From Bathymodiolus brooksi (lineage: Eukaryota > Mollusca > Bivalvia > Mytilida > Modiolidae), in assembly GCA_963680875.1 (NCBI GenBank), contig OY804588.1, positions 75,540,829 to 75,604,828 on the forward strand: a DNA stretch of 64,000 nt, written 5' to 3'. This document shows positions 55,480-64,000 of this stretch, in pieces. The notes under the pieces are model-generated. The model ran no database searches, was not told where the DNA came from, and saw nothing but the letters and a program-made list of their open reading frames with translations. Both the position numbers and the translations under genes were made by a program. Within the stretch, counting starts at the first letter, position 1; each line of letters starts with the position of its first letter.

Positions 55480-55800
55480 AGACCCACCCTCTTCACACTC
55501 TGTATATGTATGTATTATGACATGAAGGAGTGTCACGTATAAAAATGAGGTCAATATGACCTTGACTTCAATGTCAAGGTCAAATAAGTAATTTTATCTT
55601 GTCCAGTACAGAATGTTTTAGTCTTACGACCCACAACCTTCATTTTTTGCATGTATATGTATTATGGAATGACCTTCATTGTCAAGGTCAAATAAGTAAT
55701 TTAATCTTGTCCAGTGCAGAACTTTATGTCTTCAGGCTCACAACCATTACATTTTGTACGTTTATGTATTAGGACATGACCGGGTATAAATATGCCTCTT
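55480..55800. repeat. Dispersed repeat, two partial copies, with TCAAGGTCA sites
   Basis: Two similar segments (about 55505-55650 and 55650-55780) share 'atgtcaaggtcaaataagta', 'attttatcttgtccagt.ca', 'gtatatgtattatg.ca'. At 55557-55582 TGACCTTGAC and GTCAAGGTCA form 10-bp inverted arms around 6 bases. Noncoding. Confidence 0.5.
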
Positions 55801-55876
55801 GAACATATTTAAAAAATCAAAACGTCATTTTCAGAATTTATGTCAGAACTAGAAATACTTCTTCACTGATTGATTG

Positions 55877-55878
55877 AA

Positions 55879-55973
<95 letters not shown>

Positions 55974-55974
55974 A
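55877..55974. repeat. (AAAT)n microsatellite
   Basis: About 24 tandem copies of aaat/taaa, uninterrupted. Confidence 0.97.
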
Positions 55975-56865
55975 AGAACGATGTAAATGCACGATATACA
56001 TATATGTGCTCTGCTCACAACGTTTTTTTCATTGGTTCTGCTCGGAACGCGGAAGTATAATGACTTTTTATACAGTACCCATACAATGAAAGATGAATTT
56101 CTAAAATCATAACACTTTCTGAAATAAACAAAACAACAAAAAGAAAAAAAACCACAACACAACATGTGTTGGACACCACTATACACAAACAAACACAAAC
56201 AAACACAAATAACGTAAATAAGACATGAGTCCTCCTACAAACAACTGGAGATTAGTAAATATAATAATTCTAGATTTGACAAGCTTTCGATATGAGATTA
56301 AAATTTTTAAAAATTTATAGGTTTGTTTTTTTAACCCAAAATCATCAGCTTTAAAATATGAAATAGAATTTCTACGCTGTTACAAGTTTTTCATTTGACA
56401 AATAAAATAAATATGATATTTGTTAAATCCTATTGGTATACAAGAAGCTATAACTATTTGTGATTTTAATCAGTCAGCTTTTTCTATTCATTGTAGTTAA
56501 CTCTGACGAGATATTCTGTCCATTTATGTACATTATAGATATTTCCAATTGGATTTAATATCTTTTCATTGTGTGGAAGACATCATTGTATATATACTTG
56601 ATATTTCCATTAAACAATCTTAGTCTTAGTCTTAGATATTTAATTTACCGTATAACATTTGTGAAGAGTAAAATGTTTAGAAATTATGATGTGAAGAAAG
56701 ATATATATATATATACATATAAATATTCCTAAACATAAAAATTTAAAATGTTAACCTTTTATTAAAAAAAAAAAAAAAAAAAAAAATATGAATATATATA
56801 TATATACATGTTACAAGACAAGGTAACACTACGATTATTGAATTTTTTTTTTTGGGAGTGGATGT
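55975..56865. other. No gene recognised
   Basis: AT-rich, with short (TA)n at 56700-56720 and 56790-56810 and an A-run of about 22 at 56764. No supported exon. Confidence 0.45.
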
Positions 56866-56867
56866 GG

Positions 56868-57010
56868 TCGAGTGGTCTAGGACGCTGGACGTAAGGCTAA
56901 TCGAATGGTGCTGCAGTGTATTAATGGTGTGAGTTCAAATCCCGTCGAGGGAAGAACAAAAATTTAACAGCTCAAAAATCTAGTTCTAACACTGTTTGGT
57001 TTAATTTTCA
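56868..57010 (+). mobile_element. tRNA-derived SINE, third family (short)
   Basis: tRNA-like head: 'ggatgtggtcgagtggtcta', then 'ggacgctggacgtaaggcta', with a B-box-like 'gagttcaaatccc'. The body follows: 'aacaaaaatttaacagctca', 'aaaatctagttctaacact'. The head is Leu/Ser-tRNA-like with a long variable region, but it is followed by SINE body rather than a terminator, so not a tRNA gene. Confidence 0.65.
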
Positions 57011-57054
57011 GACGTATACGATATTGAAATAATGATTTTTTTTATAAAATGGCA

Positions 57055-57335
57055 AAGGGCCCGGGTGGCTCAATGAGTTAGGTAGTTGGATTACATAACA
57101 ACTCATACAAGCCTATCACCAATACGGCGTGGGTTCGCGCCCGGCTTTGTAAATTACAAAAAAGGGTGCACTTGACTCGCAGCCGCAAGTGATAAAGCTT
57201 ACCAGTTGCTTGCCCAAAGTCGGTTGTTCTCTCCGGGTACTCCGGCGTCTTCCACCACTAAAACTGGTCGCCATGATATAGCTGAAATACTGCTGAAAGT
57301 GGCATTAAACACCATAAAGCAAATCAATCATTAAA
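57055..57335 (+). mobile_element. tRNA-derived SINE, core family, alternative head
   Basis: Head 'gggcccgggtggctcaatga' with B-box-like 'gtgggttcgcgccc' (57129-57142). Then a body with 'gtgcacttgactcgcagccg', the core 'gttctctccgggtactccgg', and the tail 'ctgaaatactgctgaaagtg', 'gcattaaacaccataaagc'. Core and tail are shared with the 18223-18482 copy, but the head differs. Confidence 0.8.
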
Positions 57336-57339
57336 AGGG

Positions 57340-57838
57340 CAACATTTTGAATATGGATTTCTAGGAATATTTTTTTAGTCTAATAGTTGTCTGAAGTAAA
57401 TGTGCTGACATAATCAGTTTTAAATGATCAAAATCTAGAATTTTTTAACAGTTGAATAATTCAGTAAAGTAAATGGAAAATGGGAAAAAATTATAAAGTA
57501 CATGAAAACAGCTGACATATTAATTAAGTGAAGTCACTGGCAGTTTAAACAGTTTATTGAGAAAACACTCAGACACATATAAACATGTAACATGAGGTCA
57601 AATAAACAAAATAATGTTAATTAACATGATGGAATAAACAAATGACTTAAAAAGGTAAATACAAGCATGCTCCATAAAAGTTATGACAAATATTCTTTAT
57701 ACATATAATATACAAATTCAAAATAAAGCTGCATTTTTTGTATTATTGAGAGTTACAAATTGAGAGTAGACCTACACGTTCATTATAAGATGGGTGGATT
57801 CTATAATAACAGTGATTTGTAATATCCAAATCTCACAG
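57340..57838. other. No gene recognised
   Basis: AT-rich DNA between a SINE and a LINE relic; nothing supportable. Confidence 0.45.
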
Positions 57839-58049
57839 CATTACTCGTATATATCTAGGGCTTTTTGTAATCCATCTTTATTCTCAGACAAAATAGCAGT
57901 ATCATCTGCATATAATATAGTAAACAATCTGTGATACAAATGTAGTTCACCTCGAGTTTATCTCTTATATTTCCTAATGGCATCCCCCCTAATTGACAAA
58001 AATAGTCTTCAAGATCATTTAAGAAGATCGGAAAGAGAAAAGGGGGCAT
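57839..58049 (-). pseudogene. LINE reverse-transcriptase palm relic
   Basis: Minus strand: PPFLFPIFLNDLEDYFCQLG (58046-57985) then, after one frame change, FTILYADDTAILSENKDGLQ and KALDIYE (57930-57848). The YADD catalytic box is kept. Only about 70 codons of palm remain, truncated at both ends; not closely similar to the 19.7-kb LINE. Confidence 0.75.
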
Positions 58050-58330
58050 CTTTCACCCTGACATACACCAGTAAGACAGGGGAAAATCCCCCCGACAGTC
58101 GTTATACTGAACTGGAGGTAAAGAGGAACCGAACATGGTTTTATTCGGAAATCGTAACTGACATCTTCATTACACGGAATTCAGAATTTAAAGACACATT
58201 ATAGGACAGCACAAAAAATAAAAAGATTATCAACACGCACCCCAACAAAAACCGGAGAGCAAGAAAACAAATAAGGCCTAGACGTAATAACCTTAAATCG
58301 GCAATGGTGAACTATGACCCGGGGTAATGA
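58050..58330. other. Unassigned
   Basis: A 75-codon plus-strand frame (57977-58204) overlaps the LINE relic on the opposite strand and has no motif I recognise. The rest resembles dispersed-repeat DNA ('cacgcaccccaacaaaaacc'). Confidence 0.3.
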
Positions 58331-58334
58331 CTAT

Positions 58335-58620
58335 TAGTGCTGCTTAATCTTTAGTTTTCTGTGTAGTGTTTTGTATATCATTATTATTACTTTTGTTTCT
58401 TTTCTTTTTCCTCATTGTATTTTCTGTTCTCCTTCCATTCACATCAAATGATTACCCCTTTTATTATTTTCAAACCTTTCTTGCTCAATCTTCAGTATTT
58501 TTATGTGTATTTCTTTGCAGTTTATTCGTTTTCCTTTTAATCTTTTTCATTTGGTCATCGTATTTTCTATCCTTCTTTTATTTACGGCTTCTGATTACAG
58601 CTCTGGTAAACTTTAGTAAT
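58335..58620 (+). mobile_element. Two diverged Penelope-like tail copies in tandem
   Basis: 'gctgcttaatctttagtttt' (58340) and 'gctcaatcttcagtattttt' (58482) each start a stretch running through 'ctttttcctcattgtatttt' or 'cttttcatttggtcatcgta' to 'gattacccctttta' or 'gattacagctctggta'. Diverged but collinear with the tail. Confidence 0.5.
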
Positions 58621-58800
58621 TATTTAATTCTTTAGAAACGGCGAATTTCAACACCAATCATAACTTATTAATAAACCATATCCGTGCCGATGCACTCACT
58701 ATTCATCGGGTGATATTCCTGCGGCCTAATAGTGCACTATAGACCCCCCAGTGAAAGCCATTAAAATGTAGTTATGTAAAACTAGTTCATACTACTAGTT

Positions 58801-61572
58801 ACTAGAACAACCTTCACCTTCACCCAAATCACTGGAATAACCTTCACCAAGTACACACAAATTACTGGAACAATCTTCACCAAGTACACCCAAATCACTG
58901 GAACAACTTTCACCAAGTACACCCAAATCACTAGAACAACCTTCACCAAGTACACCCAAATCAATGGAACAACCTTCACCAAGTACACCCAAATCACTGG
59001 AACAACCTTCACCAAGTACACCCAAATCAATGGAACAACCTTCCCCAAGTACACCCAAATCACTGGAACAACCTTCACCAAGTACACCCAAATCACTGGA
59101 GCAACCTTCACCAAGTACACCCAAATCACTGGAACAACCTTCACCAAGTACACTCAAATCACTGGAACAACCTTCACCAAGTAGGCCCAAATCACTGGAA
59201 CAACCTTCACCAAGTACACCCAAATCCCTGGAACAACCTTCACCAAGTACACCCAAATCACTGGAACAACCTTCACCAAGTACACCCAAATCACTGGAAC
59301 AATCTTCACCAAGTACACCCAAACCATTGGAACAACCTTCACCAAGTAAACCCAAAGCACTGGAACAACCTTCACCGAGTACACCCAAATCACTGGAGCA
59401 GCCTTCACCAAGTACACCCAAATCACTGGAACAACCTTCACCAAGTACACCCAAATCACTGGAACAACCTTCACCAAGTACACCCAAATCACTGGATCAA
59501 CCTTCACCAAATACACCCAGATCACTGGAACAACCTTCACCAAGTACACCCAAATCACTGGAACAACCTTCACCAAGTACACCCAAATCACTGGAGCAAC
59601 CTTCACCAAGTACACCCAAATCACTGGAACAACCATCACCAACTACACCCAAACCATTGGAACAACCTTCACCAAGTACACCCAAATCACTGGAACAACC
59701 TTCACCAAGTACACCCAAATCACTGGAGCAACCTTCACCAAGTACACCCAAATCACTGGAACAACCTTCACCAAGTACACTCAAATCACTGGAACAACCT
59801 TCACCAAGTACACCCAAATCACTGGAACAGCCTTCACCAAGTACACCCAAATCACTGGAGCAACCTTCACCAAGTACACCCAAATCACCGGAACAACCTT
59901 CAACAAGTACACTCAAATCACTGGAACAACCTTCACCAAGTAGGCCCAAATCACTGGAACAACCTTCACCAAGTACACCCAAATCACTGGAACAACCTTC
60001 ACCAAGTACACCCAAATCACTGGAACAACCTTCACCAAGTACACTCAAATCACTGGAACAACCTTCACCAAGTAGGCCCAAATCACTGGAACAACCTTCA
60101 CCAAGTACACCCAAATCACTGGAACAACCTTCACCAAGTACACCCAAATCACTGGAGCAACCTTCACCAAGTACACCCAAATCACGGGAACAACCATCAC
60201 CAAGCACACCCAAACCATTGGAACAACCTTCACCAAGTACACCCAAATCACTGGAACAACCTTCACCAAGTACACCCAAATCACTGGAGCAACCTTCACC
60301 AAGTACACCCAAATCACTGGAACAACCATCACCAACTACACCCAAACCATTGGAACAACCTTCACCAAGTACACCCAAATCACTGGAACAACCTTCACCA
60401 AGTACACCCAAATCACTGGAGCAACCTTCACCAAGTACACCCAAATCACTGGAACAACCTTCACCAAGTACACTCAAATCACTGGAACAACCTTCACCAA
60501 GTACACCCAAATCACTGGAACAGCCTTCACCAAGTACACCCAAATCACTGGAGCAACCTTCACCAAGTACACCCAAATCACCGGAACAACCTTCAACAAG
60601 TACACTCAAATCACTGGAACAACCTTCACCAAGTAGGCCCAAATCACTGGAACAACCTTCACCAAGTACACCCAAATCACTGGAACAACCTTCACCAAGT
60701 ACACCCAAATCACTGGAACAACCTTCACCAAGTACACTCAAATCACTGGAACAACCTTCACCAAGTAGGCCCAAATCACTGGAACAACCTTCACCAAGTA
60801 CACCCAAATCACTGGAACAACCTTCACCAAGTACACCCAAATCACTGGAGCAACCTTCACCAAGTACACCCAAATCACGGGAACAACCATCACCAAGCAC
60901 ACCCAAACCATTGGAACAACCTTCACCAAGTACACCCAAATCCCTGGAACAACCTTCACCAAGTAGGCCCAAATCACTGGAACAACCTTCACCAAGTACA
61001 CCCAAATCACTGGAACAATCTTCACCAAGTACACCCAAACCATTGGAACAACCTTCACCAAGTAAACCCAAAGCACTGGAACAACCTTCACCGAGTACAC
61101 CCAAATCACTGGAGCAACCTTCACCAAGTACACCCAAATCACTGGAACAACCTTCACCAAGTACACCCAAATCACTGGAACAACCTTCACAAAGTACACC
61201 CAAATCACTGGAACAACCTTCACCAAATACACCCAGATCACTGGAACAACCTTCACCAAGTACACCCAAATCACTGGAACAACCTTCACCAAGTACACCC
61301 AAATCACTGGAACAACTTTCACCAAGTACACCCAAATCACTGGAGCAACCTTCCCCAAGTACACCCAAATCACTGGAACAACCTTCACCAAGTACACCCA
61401 AATCACTGGAGCAACCTTCACCAAGTACACCCAAATCACTGGAACAACCTTCATCAAGTACACCCAAATCACTGGAACAACCTTCACCAAGTACACCCAA
61501 ATCACTGGAACAACCTTCACCAAGTACACCCAAATCACTGGAACAACCTTCACCAAGTACACGCAGGATAGA
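58801..61572. repeat. 33-bp minisatellite, ~84 copies, with 693-bp duplication
   Basis: Unit 'ccttcaccaagtacacccaa' plus 'atcactggaacaa'. Marker variants (taggccc, actcaaat, aaccatt, caccgga) recur 693 bp apart (59941 and 60634; 60073 and 60766), i.e. 21 units. The unit is 11 codons and stays open on the plus strand for 876 codons (EQPSPSTPKSL) and on the minus strand in two frames (GVLGEGCSSDL; VYLVKVVPVIW). No splice-linked exon or start context was found, so coding is not supported. A secreted or Pro/Ser-rich protein cannot be excluded. Confidence 0.93.
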
Positions 61573-61786
61573 CAACTCGTCTAAGTTTATCTGACGGTGA
61601 TGAACTGTTTAAACAGTAATAAATGTAGATGTCAATAATTAATATATGTATTCAATAAACCAATGCAAGGCCGAACCACTGATCATTATCAATGAATATA
61701 AAATAGTAAAATACCGATACTCTATCAATGGAGAATTTCTTGACAAATAATAAATATATCTTATAAACTTGTAAACCATGTAAGTT
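61573..61786. other. Spacer between arrays
   Basis: AT-rich single-copy-looking DNA; the plus frame of the 33-bp array stops here at 61594. Confidence 0.5.
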
Positions 61787-63338
61787 AGAAATAAACGTTA
61801 GAGAAAACGGAAGGTGCAATCAATAATGGACAATCCAGAGACACTGGCAAATAAACGTTAGAGAAAAGCGAAGGGCAATCAAGAATGAACAATCCAGAGA
61901 CACTGGTAAATAAACGTTAGAGAAAACGGAAGGTGCAATCAATAATGGACAATGCAGAGACACTGGCAAATAAACATTAGAGAAAAGCGAAGGGCAATCA
62001 ATAATGGATAATCCAGAGACACTGGCAAATAAGCGTTAGGGAAAACCAAAGGAGCAATCAAGAATGGACAATCCAGAGACACTGGTAAATAAGCGTTAGA
62101 GAAAAGCGAAGGGCAATCAATAATGGATAATCCAGAGACACTGGCAAATAAACGTTAGAGAAAAGCGAAGGGCAATCAATAATGGATAATCCAGAGACAC
62201 TGGTAAATAAGCGTTAGAGAAAAGCGAAGGAACAATCAAGAATGGACAATCCAGAGACACCGGCAAATAAACGTTATAGAAAAGCGAAGGGAAATCAAGA
62301 ATGAACAATCCAGAGACACTGGTAAATAAACATTAGAGAAAAGCGAAGGGCAATCAAGAATGAACAATCCAGAGACACTGGTAAATAAACGTTAGAAAAA
62401 ACGGAAGGTGCAATCAATAATGGACAATCCAGAGACACTGGCAAATAAACATTAGAGAAAAGCGAAGGGCAATCAAGAATGAACAATCCAGAGACACTGG
62501 TAAATAAACATTAGAGAAAAGCGAAGGGCAATCAAGAATGAACAATCCAGAGACACTGGTAAATAAACGTTAGAAAAAACGGAAGGTGCAATCAATAATG
62601 GACAATCCAGAGACACTGGCAAATAAACATTAGAGAAAAGCGAAGGGCAATCAAGAATGAACAATCCAGAGACACTGGTAAATAAACATTAGAGAAAAGC
62701 GAAGGGCAATCAAGAATGAACAATCCAGAGACACTGGTAAATAAATGTTAGAAAAAACGGAAGGTGCAATCAATAATGGACAATCCAGAGACACTGACAA
62801 ATAAACGTTAGAGAAAAGCGAAGGGCAATCAATAATGAACAATCCAGAGACACTGGTAAATAAACATTAGAGAAAAGCGAAGGGCAATCAAGAATGAACA
62901 TTCCAGAGACACTGGTAAATAAACGTTAGAAAAAACGGAAGGTGCAATCAATAATGGACAATCCAGAGACACTGACAAATAAACGTTAGAGAAAAGCGAA
63001 GGGCAATCAATAATGGACAATCCAGAGACACTGACAAATAAACATTAGAGAAAAGCGAAGGGCAATCAAGAATGAACAATCCAGAGACACTGATAAATAA
63101 ACGTTAGAAAAAACGGAAGGTGCAATCAATAATGGACAATCCAGAGACACTGGCAAATAAACATTAGAGAAAAGCGAAGGGCAATCAATAATGGACAATC
63201 CAGAGACACTGACAAATAAACGTTAGAGAAAAGCGAAGGGCAATCAAGAATGAACAATCCAGAGTCACTGGTAAATAAACGTTAGAGAAAAGCGAAGGGC
63301 AATCAATAATGGACAATCCAGAGACACTGACAATACTA
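61787..63338. repeat. 59-bp minisatellite, ~26 copies, 178-bp trimeric order
   Basis: Unit 'aataaacgttagagaaaagc', 'gaagggcaatcaataatgga', 'caatccagagacactggca'. From about 62100 three unit types (59, 59 and 60 bp; the third has 'gaaaaaacggaaggtgcaat') repeat as a 178-bp block at least seven times. The unit equals the single proximal segment of the element at 51480-51540. Confidence 0.93.
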
Positions 63339-63500
63339 GACACACAAGACACAGGACGAAGACAAACACAACACAGCACACTAAAAAGATGAGCACCAAC
63401 GGACCCCATCATAGACGGGGGTGAACCCAGGTGGCCGCGAAGAATAAACAGTTCCTGCCTCCCACAAGAAACTCGTCATGTTACTCATATAGTCAATATG
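63339..63500. mobile_element. Distal part of the dispersed element, unexpanded
   Basis: 'gacaatactagacacacaag', 'agatgagcaccaacggaccc', 'catcatagacgggggtgaac', 'ccaggtggccgcgaagaata', 'aacagttcctgcctcccaca', 'gttactcatatagtc'. Collinear with 51540-51690 and, more distantly, with the reversed Penelope-like tail (compare 37720-37790). Confidence 0.7.
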
Positions 63501-63647
63501 TGTAGGATACTACTATAACACCAATAACATATGTGCTTTATCACTGAACTTTACATGAAAGCGGCCATTTTGTCCACCTTAAAGGGAAATAACTCCTGTT
63601 AAACGTATGATTTTAGGATCAAAGTAGGAAATGTACAAATAGGCTAT

Positions 63648-63752
63648 AGGTTTAGGTTTATAATGTTTAATGCCACTTTAAACAATATTTCAGTTATATC
63701 GTGGCGGTCAGTTTTATTGGTGGAGGGAACCGGAGTACCCGGAGAAAATAAG
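63648..63752 (-). mobile_element. Truncated core-family SINE
   Basis: Reverse tail 'taggtttataatgtttaatg' and core 'gagggaaccggagtacccgg' plus 'agaaaa', then truncated; the head is missing. Confidence 0.75.
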
Positions 63753-64000
63753 TAGGCTCCGATTTCTTCTAATAAAGTGAAAAAACATGAAATACTAAAC
63801 TGTTTGAACAGTTCGAAAACCCAAAAGAAAAAAAAATGATAGAAAGAATTCTAAATTATTTTGCAGGGGAGATGGTCATTGTTAAAGTTATTTCTTCAAA
63901 ACTGATTCCGTTTAAGTTTAATCTTAGTTTAAGTTGGGTTTTTTTCAAAATGTGAACTATATTTTATTTTAGTATCTAATGAAAAAAAAGCGTCGATTAT
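63753..64000. other. No gene recognised
   Basis: AT-rich. An acceptor-like 'aattattttgcag' at about 63863 precedes a short open stretch, without recognisable similarity. Confidence 0.3.

Noticed and set aside
56868..56955. tRNA-Leu/Ser gene
   Set aside because: A- and B-box-like motifs are present but followed directly by SINE body without a T-run terminator; treated as a SINE head.
58795..61575. Glycine/cysteine-rich (GVLGEGCSSDL) and valine-rich frames on the minus strand of the 33-bp array
   Set aside because: Mirror frames of a repetitive unit; no independent support.
62117..63412. A series of seven 63-75 codon minus-strand frames
   Set aside because: They recur every 178 bp because the trimeric block is not divisible by three; pure array artefacts.

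Overview
This window is eukaryotic, repeat-dominated DNA with the signature of a bivalve mollusc genome, probably a mussel-like (mytilid or related) species. The evidence is coding exons with GT/AG splice sites, AT-rich introns, tRNA-derived SINEs with a shared core and tail, and non-LTR and Penelope-like retrotransposon fragments. Several dispersed repeats are also of types I recognise from mussel genomes. The species call is inference; nothing in the window is diagnostic by itself. No bacterial, phage or CRISPR features are present.

Genes. The best-supported host gene runs on the minus strand from 25650 (start codon) to 8337 (stop). It has six exons, all in phase 0, encoding a 318-residue polytopic membrane protein that I cannot name. 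Its two halves resemble each other and exons 1-3 parallel exons 4-6, so it looks like an ancient internal duplication. Its introns hold most of the mobile DNA between 8.5 and 25.4 kb. A second gene is represented by one plus-strand exon (54191-54681) that resembles the first membrane helices of an SLC16/monocarboxylate-transporter-like protein, with an in-frame 30-bp minisatellite as its N-terminus. Weaker single-exon candidates lie at 4419-4627 (-), 29230-29338 (+, zinc-finger-like) and 35025-35290 (+).

Layout. 0-4 kb: copies of a Penelope-like 3' tail, one split by a piggyBac-type MITE, and a ~60-bp array grown from that tail. 4-8.3 kb: MITE, dispersed repeats, SINE. 8.3-25.7 kb: the six-exon gene, with an 84-copy 30-bp array in intron 5, a hAT-type element inside another minisatellite in intron 3, and a long degraded LINE in intron 1 (19.7-23.4 kb) carrying a 999-bp transposon with 9-bp target duplications and a 91-bp snap-back insertion. 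26.2-29.2 kb: a candidate terminal-inverted-repeat element. 29-39.7 kb: retroelement fragments (including an uninterrupted GIY-YIG ORF), MITEs and a CCAAT-rich promoter-like block. 39.7-52.4 kb: three successive tandem arrays (57, 37 and ~62 bp). 53-58.7 kb: retroelement relics, the transporter-like exon, SINEs and a LINE RT relic. 58.8-63.3 kb: 33-bp and 59-bp arrays.

Tandem arrays occupy roughly 22-23 kb, about a third of the window. Units of 30, 33 and 57 bp are divisible by three and create very long open frames on both strands; I treat these as artefacts unless flanking sequence argues otherwise. Several arrays can be traced to a segment of one dispersed element (the Penelope-like tail family), with different segments expanded at different copies. 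Calls rest on reading alone; no database search or alignment program was run.
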